NCBI GenBank assembly: GCA_941918925.1
Contig: OW799237.1
Coordinates: 97,065,015 to 97,129,014, forward strand
DNA from: Phyto melanocephala
Lineage: Eukaryota > Arthropoda > Insecta > Diptera > Rhinophoridae
Reading direction: 5' to 3'
Length of the DNA: 64,000 nt
This document shows positions 1-12,670 of the stretch, in pieces (position 1 is the first letter of the stretch; the number at the start of each line of letters is the position of its first letter). The notes under the pieces were generated by a model. It was not told the DNA's origin. It worked only from the letters and a program-made list of their open reading frames with translations, and did not search any database. The translations under genes and the position numbers were made by a program.

Positions 1-971
1 TTTTATAATTCAAATTAAATTAAATTGTAACCATTTTAGGAATATTCTTTCTAAAAATTATTTCCGATATTAGCCGAGTGGAATGCATTTTCGAAATCAG
101 CTACGATTTCATCATCAGCACTCTTTATCGGTATATTACTATGTAACTTAAAATTCCTATTTATGTTACAATTGAATGAAATTTGAATTAGTGAATCTTA
201 GTATTATTTTCATATTTTGTTGAATATTTAATTTCACCTATCAAATGACAATTCATAATTCAACATGTTCATATTCTTCTATATTCGTAATACATTTTCG
301 TTATGCTTTCAATATCCATCCTTTGGCTGGAATTATTGAAAACAAGGTTGTATTTACATTTCCATTTATATAAGTCCATCTAGGTGATAGACACTGAACA
401 ATGAATTCTTGAATGTCATTAACACCGTGCCATGTGTGTTATAATTATATATTTATATTTTATTCGAACTTTTTTCTATATATTAAATTTTAATGTGAAC
501 CATTTTTTATTTTGGCTTAAGTTCATTTGTTTCTTTATTTAATTTTTATAATTCAAATTAAATTAAATTGTAACCATTTTAGGAATATTCTTTCTAAAAA
601 TTATTTCCGATATTAGCCGAGTGGAATGCATTTTCGAAATCAGCTACGATTTCATCATCAGCACTCTTTATCGGTATATTACTATGTAACTTAAAATTCC
701 TATTTATGTTACAATTGAATGAAATTTGAATTAGTGAATCTTAGTATTATTTTCATATTTTGTTGAATATTTAATTTCACCTATCAAATGACAATTCATA
801 ATTCAACATGTTCATATTCTTCTATATTCGTAATACATTTTCGTTATGCTTTCAATATCCATCCTTTGGCTGGAATTATTGAAAACAAGGTTGTATTTAC
901 ATTTCCATTTATATAAGTCCATCTAGGTGATAGACACTGAACAATGAATTCTTGAATGTCATTAACACCGT
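1..971 (+). repeat. 543-bp satellite array, forward block
   Basis: About 1.8 units of a 543-bp tandem repeat. The motif TTTTATAATTCAAATTAAAT occurs at 1 and again at 544, and the text between is essentially identical. The left edge is cut by the window, so the array may continue upstream. The unit is AT-rich, with a less AT-rich core around CACTCGGCTAATATCGG (read on the other strand). There is no open frame of note and no recognisable RNA gene. Near-identity of copies means recent amplification, gene conversion or an assembly artefact. The block ends abruptly at 971, where the same unit resumes in the opposite orientation. Confidence 0.95.
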
Positions 972-3900
972 GATAGGTGAAATTAAATATTCAACAAAAT
1001 ATGAAAATAATACTAAGATTCACTAATTCAAATTTCATTCAATTGTAACATAAATAGGAATTTTAAGTTACATAGTAATATACCGATAAAGAGTGCTGAT
1101 GATGAAATCGTAGCTGATTTCGAAAATGCATTCCACTCGGATAATATCGGAAATAATTTTTAGAAAGAATATTCCTAAAATGGTTACAATTTAATTTAAT
1201 TTGAATTATAAAAATTAAATAAAGAAACAAATGAACTTAAGCCAAAATAAAAAATGGTTCACATTAAAATTTAATATATAGAAAAAAGTTCGAATAAAAT
1301 ATAAATATATAATTATAACACACATGGCACGGTGTTAATGACATTCAAGAATTCATTGTTCAGTGTCTATCACCTAGATGGACTTATATAAATGGAAATG
1401 TAAATACAACCTTGTTTTCAATAATTCCAGCCAAAGGATGGATATTGAAAGCATAACGAAAATGTATTACGAATATAGAAGAATATGAACATGTTGAATT
1501 ATGAATTGTCATTTGATAGGTGAAATTAAATATTCAACAAAATATGAAAATAATACTAAGATTCACTAATTCAAATTTCATTCAATTGTAACATAAATAG
1601 GAATTTTAAGTTACATAGTAATATACCGATAAAGAGTGCTGATGATGAAATCGTAGCTGATTTCGAAAATGCATTCCACTCGGCTAATATCGGAAATAAT
1701 TTTTAGAAAGAATATTCCTAAAATGGTTACAATTTAATTTAATTTGAATTATAAAAATTAAATAAAGAAAGAAATGAACTTAAGCCAAAATAAAAAATGG
1801 TTCACATTAAAATTTAATATATAGAAAAAAGTTCGAATAAAATATAAATATATAATTATAACACACATGGCACGGTGTTAATGACATTCAAGAATTCATT
1901 GTTCAGTGTCTATCACCTAGATGGACTTATATAAATGGAAATGTAAATACAACCTTGTTTTCAATAATTCCAGCCAAAGGATGGATATTGAAAGCATAAC
2001 GAAAATGTATTACGAATATAGAAGAATATGAACATGTTGAATTATGAATTGTCATTTGATAGGTGAAATTAAATATTCAACAAAATATGAAAATAATACT
2101 AAGATTCACTAATTCAAATTTCATTCAATTGTAACATAAATAGGAATTTTAAGTTACATAGTAATATACCGATAAAGAGTGCTGATGATGAAATCGTAGC
2201 TGATTTCGAAAATGCATTCCACTCGGCTAATATCGGAAATAATTTTTAGAAAGAATATTCCTAAAATGGTTACAATTTAATTTAATTTGAATTATAAAAA
2301 TTAAATAAAGAAACAAATGAACTTAAGCCAAAATAAAAAATGGTTCACATTAAAATTTAATATATAGAAAAAAGTTCGAATAAAATATAAATATATAATT
2401 ATAACACACATGGCACGGTGTTAATGACATTCAAGAATTCATTGTTCAGTGTCTATCACCTAGATGGACTTATATAAATGGAAATGTAAATACAACCTTG
2501 TTTTCAATAATTCCAGCCAAAGGATGGATATTGAAAGCATAACGAAAATGTATTACGAATATAGAAGAATATGAACATGTTGAATTATGAATTGTCATTT
2601 GATAGGTGAAATTAAATATTCAACAAAATATGAAAATAATACTAAGATTCACTAATTCAAATTTCATTCAATTGTAACATAAATAGGAATTTTAAGTTAC
2701 ATAGTAATATACCGATAAAGAGTGCTGATGATGAAATCGTAGCTGATTTCGAAAATGCATTCCACTCGGCTAATATCGGAAATAATTTTTAGAAAGAATA
2801 TTCCTAAAATGGTTACAATTTAATTTAATTTGAATTATAAAAATTAAATAAAGAAAGAAATGAACTTAAGCCAAAATAAAAAATGGTTCACATTAAAATT
2901 TAATATATAGAAAAAAGTTCGAATAAAATATAAATATATAATTATAACACACATGGCACGGTGTTAATGACATTCAAGAATTCATTGTTCAGTGTCTATC
3001 ACCTAGATGGACTTATATAAATGGAAATGTAAATACAACCTTGTTTTCAATAATTCCAGCCAAAGGATGGATATTGAAAGCATAACGAAAATGTATTACG
3101 AATATAGAAGAATATGAACATGTTGAATTATGAATTGTCATTTGATAGGTGAAATTAAATATTCAACAAAATATGAAAATAATACTAAGATTCACTAATT
3201 CAAATTTCATTCAATTGTAACATAAATAGGAATTTTAAGTTACATAGTAATATACCGATAAAGAGTGCTGATGATGAAATCGTAGCTGATTTCGAAAATG
3301 CATTCCACTCGGCTAATATCGGAAATAATTTTTAGAAAGAATATTCCTAAAATGGTTACAATTTAATTTAATTTGAATTATAAAAATTAAATAAAGAAAC
3401 AAATGAACTTAAGCCAAAATAAAAAATGGTTCACATTAAAATTTAATATATAGAAAAAAGTTCGAATAAAATATAAATATATAATTATAACACACATGGC
3501 ACGGTGTTAATGACATTCAAGAATTCATTGTTCAGTGTCTATCACCTAGATGGACTTATATAAATGGAAATGTAAATACAACCTTGTTTTCAATAATTCC
3601 AGCCAAAGGATGGATATTGAAAGCATAACGAAAATGTATTACGAATATAGAAGAATATGAACATGTTGAATTATGAATTGTCATTTGATAGGTGAAATTA
3701 AATATTCAACAAAATATGAAAATAATACTAAGATTCACTAATTCAAATTTCATTCAATTGTAACATAAATAGGAATTTTAAGTTACATAGTAATATACCG
3801 ATAAAGAGTGCTGATGATGAAATCGTAGCTGATTTCGAAAATGCATTCCACTCGGCTAATATCGGAAATAATTTTTAGAAAGAATATTCCTAAAATGGTT

Positions 3901-5655
3901 ACAATTTAATTTAATTTGAATTATAAAAATTAAATAAAGAAAGAAATGAACTTAAGCCAAAATAAAAAATGGTTCACATTAAAATTTAATATATAGAAAA
4001 AAGTTCGAATAAAATATAAATATATAATTATAACACACATGGCACGGTGTTAATGACATTCAAGAATTCATTGTTCAGTGTCTATCACCTAGATGGACTT
4101 ATATAAATGGAAATGTAAATACAACCTTGTTTTCAATAATTCCAGCCAAAGGATGGATATTGAAAGCATAACGAAAATGTATTACGAATATAGAAGAATA
4201 TGAACATGTTGAATTATGAATTGTCATTTGATAGGTGAAATTAAATATTCAACAAAATATGAAAATAATACTAAGATTCACTAATTCAAATTTCATTCAA
4301 TTGTAACATAAATAGGAATTTTAAGTTACATAGTAATATACCGATAAAGAGTGCTGATGATGAAATCGTAGCTGATTTCGAAAATGCATTCCACTCGGCT
4401 AATATCGGAAATAATTTTTAGAAAGAATATTCCTAAAATGGTTACAATTTAATTTAATTTGAATTATAAAAATTAAATAAAGAAAGAAATGAACTTAAGC
4501 CAAAATAAAAAATGGTTCACATTAAAATTTAATATATAGAAAAAAGTTCGAATAAAATATAAATATATAATTATAACACACATGGCACGGTGTTAATGAC
4601 ATTCAAGAATTCATTGTTCAGTGTCTATCACCTAGATGGACTTATATAAATGGAAATGTAAATACAACCTTGTTTTCAATAATTCCAGCCAAAGGATGGA
4701 TATTGAAAGCATAACGAAAATGTATTACGAATATAGAAGAATATGAACATGTTGAATTATGAATTGTCATTTGATAGGTGAAATTAAATATTCAACAAAA
4801 TATGAAAATAATACTAAGATTCACTAATTCAAATTTCATTCAATTGTAACATAAATAGGAATTTTAAGTTACATAGTAATATACCGATAAAGAGTGCTGA
4901 TGATGAAATCGTAGCTGATTTCGAAAATGCATTCCACTCGGCTAATATCGGAAATAATTTTTAGAAAGAATATTCCTAAAATGGTTACAATTTAATTTAA
5001 TTTGAATTATAAAAATTAAATAAAGAAACAAATGAACTTAAGCCAAAATAAAAAATGGTTCACATTAAAATTTAATATATAGAAAAAAGTTCGAATAAAA
5101 TATAAATATATAATTATAACACACATGGCACGGTGTTAATGACATTCAAGAATTCATTGTTCAGTGTCTATCACCTAGATGGACTTATATAAATGGAAAT
5201 GTAAATACAACCTTGTTTTCAATAATTCCAGCCAAAGGATGGATATTGAAAGCATAACGAAAATGTATTACGAATATAGAAGAATATGAACATGTTGAAT
5301 TATGAATTGTCATTTGATAGGTGAAATTAAATATTCAACAAAATATGAAAATAATACTAAGATTCACTAATTCAAATTTCATTCAATTGTAACATAAATA
5401 GGAATTTTAAGTTACATAGTAATATACCGATAAAGAGTGCTGATGATGAAATCGTAGCTGATTTCGAAAATGCATTCCACTCGGCTAATATCGGAAATAA
5501 TTTTTAGAAAGAATATTCCTAAAATGGTTACAATTTAATTTAATTTGAATTATAAAAATTAAATAAAGAAACAAATGAACTTAAGCCAAAATAAAAAATG
5601 GTTCACATTAAAATTTAATATATAGAAAAAAGTTCGAATAAAATATAAATATATA
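972..5655 (-). repeat. 543-bp satellite array, inverted block
   Basis: About 8.6 copies of the same 543-bp unit in reverse orientation. The phrase GATAGGTGAAATTAAATATT starts at 972, 1515, 2058, 2601, 3144, 3687, 4230, 4773 and 5316, exactly 543 bp apart. Copies differ at very few sites. One is C or G in AAAGAAACAAATG / AAAGAAAGAAATG, which runs C,G,C,G,C,G,G,C,C along the block. Another is an A at 1141 where the other copies have C. The array ends inside a unit at 5655 and unrelated sequence follows. The alternating base suggests a dimeric higher-order unit at some stage. Confidence 0.95.
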
Positions 5656-5960
5656 CCTTATTTTATTACAAAAATATGTGCATGTGTCTTTGGTTTTGTA
5701 ATTAAGATTATTCATTATATTTACTAACAAGGGTCATAACAATATTTCTATAGTTGACAAAGTGCAAAAAATAGTTTAATTCACAACACAACGTCTCAGT
5801 ATTATGAAAATTGTAATGAATTTTTATTTTAAATTTAAATATATTTTCTATTAAAATTTTTACAAAATTCAAAAGCATTTTCTTTGATTTTCTTTAAGCT
5901 AAAGGCTACATACATACATACAAAATAAAGTCAAGTGACTGTAAGTAAAATTCTGATATC
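5656..5960. other. Unassigned AT-rich flank
   Basis: No gene is seen. It holds a short (ACAT)n run near 5910 and otherwise featureless AT-rich sequence between the satellite edge and a reverse transcriptase scrap. Confidence 0.5.
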
Positions 5961-6050
5961 GCAAATGATTATAGGCCTATTAGTCTTTTACAAGTTTTAC
6001 CGAAAATACTAGAAAGGCTAGTGGACTCATATGTATATTCCAGCTAAACT
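5961..6050 (+). pseudogene. Non-LTR retrotransposon reverse transcriptase fragment (fingers motif)
   Basis: Conceptual translation from 5961 reads A-N-D-Y-R-P-I-S-L-L and then V-L-P-K-I-L-E-R-L-V, ending in a stop at about 6048. This is the conserved 'YRPISLL...KILERL' block at the start of the reverse transcriptase domain in Jockey/CR1-like non-LTR elements. Only about 28 codons are recognisable. The following sequence has the composition of decayed RT, but I could not place it. It may belong with the C-terminal RT block at 6803-6926, which would imply deletion and insertion between them. It is a dead remnant. Confidence 0.75.
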
Positions 6051-6802
6051 ATCATCTATAAACTTTTGTAAGGCACAGGCCTTACAAATACAACTAAGCA
6101 AGCACTACATGTACTTTGTCAGCAAAAAAAAGGAAAAAAATATTCCTAGACTTGAATTCTCTCGTGAGGCTAATTATTTCGGTATGTTATTGGAATTTAA
6201 AACAGGGCTGCAAAATGAGAACATAAATATTGTACCAACAGGATCATACAATTGTACTTTTTCGACCCCAAATTGCAAAAAAAAATTTTAATTGAAACTG
6301 TAGTCACCTGATGCCTATTATGTTCTTTCGTTTCAATGATATTATGGGAAAAAGAAATCCGTTTCACATTCGCAGACAGATGTGGAACTGATAATATTCC
6401 ACCTAAAACTCTTAATAGTTCCGGAAACAAGAATTAATTTAATTAATTTTTCATATCAGAAACTTGAGCCTAAAAGTTGCATATAATTTCAGTTTTTAAA
6501 TTTTTACTACTTCTATATCCGCTGGGATCTAAACTGTGTATTAGTTGAGTAAAAATGTTTGTATTCGTTTGGAAAATTTTTTATTAGAAGTGGCACTACG
6601 CTATTTGTACTTCCCGAAACAATATTATCAGGAATAAATTTGGTACATTGTACCAAATGGGTAATTGGTGTACCATTGAGGTTTAAATTGTACCACAAAA
6701 AGTACAATTGTACCAACTTTTGCAACCGTGATGTATAATATGACATTAAAGTATTACTTAAGTTAGATTTAATAAGGCTATATTAGGACTTTTTGAAGAA
6801 GA
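6051..6802. other. Region between two RT fragments, unassigned apart from a minisatellite
   Basis: ORFs of 77-86 codons here have no recognisable motif and look like chance. The phased minisatellite at 6641-6720 is listed separately. The interval may be a decayed RT core plus later insertions. Confidence 0.4.
6641..6720. repeat. 20-bp phased minisatellite with conserved TTGTACCA-like core
   Basis: GTACCA begins at 6650, 6670, 6690 and 6710, exactly 20 bp apart. The core is ATTGTACCA in three units and GGTGTACCA in the second. The other bases of each 20-mer have drifted. A further TTGGTAC lies just upstream, making an inverted partner for the first core. A lone ATTGTACCA also occurs near 6230. 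Whether the conserved core is selected, for example as a protein-binding cluster, or is simply a decayed minisatellite cannot be told from one locus. Confidence 0.75.
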
Positions 6803-6926
6803 TTAATCTTAAACCATATCTTGTATACTGAATGTGCACTACGATTGTCAGACCAGTTTTAACGTATGAAGCTCTTTTTTGGTGGGGAGCAGTAGATGTG
6901 GTTACGAATGTCTACATCCTAGACAA
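6803..6926 (+). pseudogene. Non-LTR retrotransposon RT C-terminal fragment
   Basis: Translation from 6803 gives K-K-I-N-L-K-P-Y-L-V-Y, then stop, then M-C-T-T-I-V-R-P-V-L-T-Y and A-L-F-W-W-G-A-V. This matches the 'GLKP..VYWMYTTIVRPILTYGALVWW' segment that follows the RT domain in Jockey/I-type non-LTR retrotransposons. The single stop sits where the family has Trp, so TGG has become TGA. Upstream and downstream frames are degraded. It is probably the other end of the element whose RT start lies at 5961. Confidence 0.8.
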
Positions 6927-7769
6927 ATATTTTCTGCTAAGGCGAATTTGTATATCAGCATAGATATTTGTGAAAATCATGATAAGCGGTGCAAAAGTAA
7001 CAAATATAAACAAATTTATTACATTTATTATCGAAAAATTACACTTAAATTAATTTTTCAACATCAAAACAGAAATCTTATTTTCCATCCCTGCATAAAT
7101 AATTGAATTCAAGTTGAATTTGACTAATTTTGACATTATATTTTGTGATCAGCTATTGGGAAGAGGAGACACTGTTTACTATATACCTTTTAATGCATTC
7201 TGTAAACATAAGTTTCTACATATCGATAGCTTAATATTTAAAGGACATAACTCCATTATTTATTATTTTACAGGAAAAGAAAAATTTAAAAAAAATATAT
7301 AAAAATAATAAAATGAATTAGAGCTATTTTTGTGGCTACAAATACGACTTTTTACACCAAATTTCTCTTAATTTGTTAAAAAGTGAGATACGTCCTTTTT
7401 AAATTGTCCCCACGATATGCGGATAAAATTATCAATAGATTTAATATATTCTTATTTTAAATTTTCTTTACAATCATTATTTCTGCATTTGATCTTTTTG
7501 ATTTGCACAAAGTAAAAACTTTTATCATTAACCGCTTTCTATTTTTAAAAGCCTAAATAAATCTGATAATTATGTCAAATGCACACATTCTGCAGCCAAT
7601 TTACCAACTTAACAAATTCGGTTTTTTCGATAAAACAATTACATTTATAAGTTGTGACAGCAATTGCCAGCAGTTTGTTTGTGTTTTAAAAATAAAACGA
7701 TACTTTTATGTTTTATTGTTTTTGTTGACCCTACAGTATTGAGACAGAAGATTTAAATACAGAAATTAC
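6927..7769. other. AT-rich sequence, nothing identified
   Basis: Two short ORFs (near 6879-7106 and 7114-7302) are rich in Asn, Lys, Ile and Phe, as expected from AT-rich DNA. No motif, repeat or RNA is seen. Confidence 0.45.
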
Positions 7770-7888
7770 AGGGCCGTATTCATAAAACATATTTAAGGTC
7801 TATTGAAGGCTTATTTGACAAATTTCTCTACAACATCTGTCAAATAAGCCTTTAATAAACCTAAAATATTTTTTGTATATACGGCCCT
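7770..7888. mobile_element. Palindromic MITE, 119 bp
   Basis: The two halves are inverted copies. AGGGCCGTAT opens it and ATACGGCCCT closes it. Inside, GGCTTATTTGACA pairs with TGTCAAATAAGCC across a 17-bp loop. The arms are about 50 bp long with mismatches. No clear target duplication is seen. GGCCGTAT is also the end of the PIF/Harbinger element at 29669-31208, so this is plausibly a Harbinger-type MITE. A second, more decayed copy lies at 42852-42962. Confidence 0.85.
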
Positions 7889-8857
7889 ATAATGTTTTTG
7901 TCAAAGTCTTTAAAACAATTGGCTAATTGACTGAAATTCACTAATTTAATTTTACTTTGTGCGACGCCAATTGGTTTCGAATTTTAATAGAGTTAAGACA
8001 AAAATTTCTTCTAATACCGATACACGAAGCTTGGCGTCATTTTTAAATAATTTTTTAGACTTAAGAAATCTTAGATATCAGTCAAATTTTCAGTGGTATA
8101 ACCCTTTAATTCCAGTACTTTTAGTTTTAATACATAAAGTTGAAAAAGGGAACCAAAGACTCGCCTAGACCCTATAGTATTTTTTTTACTATTATTTACG
8201 TATTATGTTTTTATTGTATTTTATATTAAATGCACATGTGTTCAATGCAGCCGGTAGTTATTTTTCATTTAATCACCGTGTAAACGATAAACAATTGCCA
8301 TAAAATTCTTATATTATTTTATCATTACAATTATAATTCTTTTGTCGTACTCTCTCACATTTTGCATACTGTGGGGATCTATACTAGAGTTTTCATATCA
8401 GAAGTTATTTTTAAGGTTTTCTGGATATAACTTTGTGGTAGTTGGCGAATTTTAAAGTGATAACAGGATAATACTTAAGAAAAGAGCAAATCTTGACGAT
8501 TGTAAGCAATTATGCTGGACTTTAAGTAATGAAAAAATATTGAGTAGAACCCAATCAAAAAATAAAATATAAAATTTCAAAGGTCAAAAGGTCATTGGTG
8601 AGAATAAAATAAAAAACTCCTCTAACACGTTTAAATTAAAATTTTTAACGCTAGATGAGGGAGATATAAAGAACATAGGGGAAATAAAGAGAATGTAGTA
8701 CTCGCTAACTCCTTTTGTTTTTTTTTTTTCAATCGCACAAACATACATGATGATAAAGTCACAAGAATAATAAAAACATGATTACGTATTCTGAGCGTAA
8801 AAAATGTTATCGTTCTGTGCATATACGTCAGGTCAGTCTCTTGGCAAATATTTTCGC
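7889..8857. other. AT-rich sequence, nothing identified
   Basis: No recognisable gene. The ORFs at 7959-8168 and 8631-8822 have no domain signature. GC content and texture match the surrounding non-coding DNA. Confidence 0.45.
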
Positions 8858-9103
8858 ATGGACATATCGCTCATTTGCGAATACACGTTATAAGTAAAAA
8901 AAAATTCATTTCGAGATAATTGCAGTTGAAGTTTTTTACTTGCTCTTATCATATAGACAATAAAAAATGGCTTATTTTCTTAAAACGTGGAAAGTAAATA
9001 ATGATATAAAGAAGCAACGTATAAACAATTCCGTATGATTATCTCCAAAATATTAAATTTTGAGTTATGAAGTTGTATTCGTAAATGAGCGAGATGTCTC
9101 TGT
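8858..9103. mobile_element. Foldback-type inverted repeat element
   Basis: The sequence around ATCGCTCATTTGCGAATAC (8860s) reappears inverted as GTATTCGTAAATGAGCGA (9077 onward). Similarity of the arms continues inward for about 65 bp, including GAGATAAT paired with ATTATCTC, at roughly 70-75% identity. The short centre holds nothing recognisable. No transposase and no clear target duplication are visible. It is interpreted as an old MITE or foldback element just upstream of an RT fragment. Confidence 0.65.
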
Positions 9104-9273
9104 TGTCCAATATCGAGATTAAATAGGACTTATTGCACTACCTGCAGATATGACGCCACAAAATGCAGATTATTAGAAACAGGATGCAATATAGTGTTCA
9201 GTGCCTCTAAATAACTGGTTCTTAATGCACCCATTATTTAAAAGCATGTTTTAGCTTAAATCAACTTAAGTAA

Positions 9274-10266
9274 TTGAAATACATGTGCCATTTTTCAGAC
9301 ACTGCCGTTAAATTACTTCATTCTTATCTATGTGGTAGAAGTCAATTGGTATATTCTGGTTGGGAAAAATCAAACAGTTGCTCAATGATTCGTGTTGTGC
9401 CACAAGGATCAATTCTTGGTCCACTATTATATACAATATACTCCAATGACTTACCGTATAGACTTAACTACTGTGGAGTGCAGATGTACGCAGACGATGT
9501 ACAACTTTTTATTAGCTGCTCGCCATCCATTTAATATTAGTGAATGCCTATATAAATTAAATCACGATCTCGAAAACGTACTTAAATGGGCGTCAACAAA
9601 TGGTCTTTGTCAGAATGCAAAAAAATCAAAGGCAATGATGATAAGTGAACAAAACTATTTAAGGTATGCTATGCCACCAATAATTGGTTGTTCCACTATC
9701 CAACTTGTTGAAAGTGCCAAAAATCTGGGAGTAACTTTTAAAAATAACCTTTCATCGTCAAATCATGCTCAGGAATCTTTTGATGACTCAGTATTTTACA
9801 CCACTTGATATCCGCATGATGCTTGTTAAGACATATGTATATACTACCCACTCTAATGTATGGATGTGAATTGTTTTCAAGTTGCGACTTAATGAACAGG
9901 AATAAACTTAAGGTTGCTTATAACAATGTTGCTAGGTACGTTTACGGACGTTAAAGTTATAGTAGAATATCTCAGTTTTCATATCAAATTTAAAATGTTT
10001 CATTCGAAAATCTGTTAAAATGCCGTACACTATTATTTTTACATAAAATTATCTACACTCATCAACCAGCTTATCTTTACAGAAGGTTACAATTCCCAAG
10101 ATCGAATAGAGGCTTTAGATTAAACTCCATTCGATTCCGTAAACAGATATCTGAGAGACATTTCTATGTAAATGCCATTCGTCTCTGGAACGAACTCCCA
10201 TCTCTAATCCAAATAATAAACAATGCAAAGCACTTTAAATACGCAATTTTTACACACTTTGGATAA
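9274..10266 (+). pseudogene. 5'-truncated non-LTR retrotransposon ORF2 (reverse transcriptase)
   Basis: The first frame (9274-9534) starts mid-RT. It contains S-Y-L-C-G-R-S-Q, V-V-P-Q-G-S-I-L-G-P-L-L and the catalytic box Y-A-D-D-V-Q-L-F, with both catalytic Asp intact. A frameshift near 9530 moves to a second frame to about 9805 with K-W-A-S-T-N-G-L-C-Q-N-A-K-K-S-K and K-N-L-G-V-T-F, the usual RT thumb-proximal blocks. After more frameshifts and a stop, the C-terminal part is readable, with R-R-L-Q-F-P-R-S-N and A-I-R-L-W-N-E-L-P-S. It ends at the TAA at 10264-10266. The clade is CR1/Jockey-like. The endonuclease and first half of RT are absent, consistent with 5' truncation on insertion. 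It is dead through several frameshifts. Confidence 0.92.
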
Positions 10267-10515
10267 ATAAAAAAATTAATAAATAAATTATACATAGATA
10301 ACTTTATTTATTTTATTTTTTTGTGTAACTGTTTTTCATATATTTATATTTATTATTATTATTATTTTTTTATTCTCAATGTTTAATTTTATAATCTAGA
10401 CAAAATCATTGTAAAATATTATTTTTTTTTGCCTTTATCTTCCCAGTACTATTAAATAAGATTGTATCTTGTTGCACTGTATTTTTCCTTCTAAATAAAT
10501 AAATACATAAAAAAT
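10267..10515 (+). repeat. 3' UTR and simple-repeat tail of the non-LTR element
   Basis: AT-rich sequence follows the ORF2 stop. It ends in TTCTAAATAAATAAATACAT and a run of AAATA-type repeats near 10495-10515, as expected for non-LTR elements with short tandem tails rather than poly(A). No target duplication could be fixed because the 5' end is diffuse. Confidence 0.6.
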
Positions 10516-12670
10516 AAATAATTATTTCTTTTAGATATTTTAATATCTTATAATTTAAAAAAGTATCATTCAGTGTCCAACAGTTTATCTCTCCAAAAAG
10601 GTTCAGAAAGTTTATTTCCAGTCAGGATGTTCAAAATAAGGCCCTATAACCATGGTGTAGCCGATGTTGTGCTGAAACCGAAAAATGTTTCCTCAGGTCA
10701 TTTTGGAACAAAAACGTTCCGCGTCGAGGCCGATTAATAAAAGCCCTTGAAGATTTTTTTTATGTTTTCAAAATTTTTTATTTTTTAAAAATTTTAATTG
10801 ACTTCATCAAATTAAATTTCTTTTAGAGTTTCTTTGAAGCCATTGAAAATAGTTATCGCTTTCCCATTTTCCAGAACAAATGCAGCTATTTTTTTTTCTG
10901 CAGTTCTTATTGTTTTCTATGCACTACATATTTTCAAAAATTTAAAAAAAGTTGTTTTCCTAATATTCATCTTAGTGAGTTTATTTAATTATACTCTATT
11001 AGACTATCCAAATTAAAATCATTAAAATCTTCTTGTTTTGCACTCGACCATTTGACTATTTACAATGTAAATAAAGACGTATTCATGCTATAATGAACTA
11101 CACGTACGATAAACTCGTTACATGTACTAAAATCTCCAAGCCAATGGAAACAAGAACAAATTGGTTTATTCCTAGAAAAATAAACAGAACGAGTCTTGTG
11201 AGCCGCTTATTCGCCAGAAGTTAATTTAGCTTTTGTTTCGCGGAAAACTCTAATAACGAAAATTTATATTTAATGTGTATGTATTTCTGTGGGATTATTT
11301 TAAGGCCAGCATTTATTTGTTTCTTTTTTTTTTTTTTTGCAAAAAAATTAATTTTCCAGTTAAGTGAGTAGAAAATTATCCAATTTTTGCATTAAATAAT
11401 ATTAACGATTTAAGTAAAGCGGCTATGAATAATAAAAATCAACGTGGTTATAAAAGGTAAATTTCCAATTCTACAGTGTTATAAAAAAAATACACAGTAA
11501 TATTTAACATAATTCTTGTCAGCAATGTAGAAACATCATGTTTCGTACAAAGGATTTGCAATAAGAAAATAAATCTTGAGAAAAACAGTTTTTTTTTCCA
11601 GTAAAAAAAATATTTAATTATGGAGCTAATCTTTGAGAAAGTTTTAACAAATTGAATACACAAATGAAAATTGAATAAAAAGTGTTTTAAGTTGATTGAA
11701 ATAAAAAATGTAATTTTTTATATTTCGGCACTTAATTAGTTACATTTTATTGCATGGCTGTGCGTTGTTTTGTATTTATAACAACTTCTGTTCGTAGAGT
11801 ACAACTGAGCATTTTAATTTGCAGACTTTTTATAATTTGAATATTTAATTACATTCGTAAGAATATAATCATATCAGAATACTTTTGCATTTTAACACAA
11901 ATATCTTTAACAAATGTATGGAAATTGTAAAAACACATTATAAATAAATGTGTTTTTTTATAAAGAGTATTTTAATTGAATTTTTCAAAATTAAAATATT
12001 TCATGCAGCAACAACTAGCCAGACCCGGCTTACGTTACTGACCTTCTATTAATTGTTTCGTAATGCCAATTTTTCAAGGAGTTAAAGGCTTTAGGTTAGT
12101 CTAAAAATTATTTTATTCTCCCTGTCCTTATCAAAAAAAAAATAAAAAAATAAATATATAAATGATGATCATTGATTTCATGTGAACGTAAGATAAGCCA
12201 AATAGAGCTTTTTTTATGGATAGAAAATCATTCAAAAATTATTATCAGTATAAGTATCAGAATTCTGTTTAATGCATATCTATTCACGCAAAAATATACC
12301 CCATTTCTTAATAGTGCTCATGGAAACACTGAACGAGCTGAACAAAAATTTTCGAAATAAATTTAAACAACTTTAAACAATTTTCTTGCGTTTCTTCGTC
12401 GAAAGATTATTTAAAATATCCAATTCACAGAAAAAAAATTACTAAAATTTGTTTAATTAATTGAATTTTTAATTTGTTTTTGAATTCTAATTATAGTTTT
12501 TATTACTTTAATTAAATTTTTTAATTGATATTAAATATTTTCAAAAAACAAAGAGATTTCTGTCAGTTGAGAAAAATTTAAAAAAATTAAATATATTATT
12601 TTAAATGACATTTACTTGAAAATTTAATAAATAATAAATTTAATATAATTGTTACTCAAGGAGCGAAATA
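10516..12670. other. Long gene-free stretch
   Basis: Nothing is identifiable except composition. A patch richer in G and C at about 10560-10760 has no convincing ORF. A T-run lies near 11325. ORFs at 10834-11016, 11448-11663 and 12172-12360 are Phe/Ile/Lys-rich chance frames. The patch could be decayed transposon. Confidence 0.45.

Noticed and set aside
1..5655. Satellite unit as a CRISPR array or a gene family
   Set aside because: Units are contiguous 543-bp copies without spacers or open frames, in a eukaryotic context.
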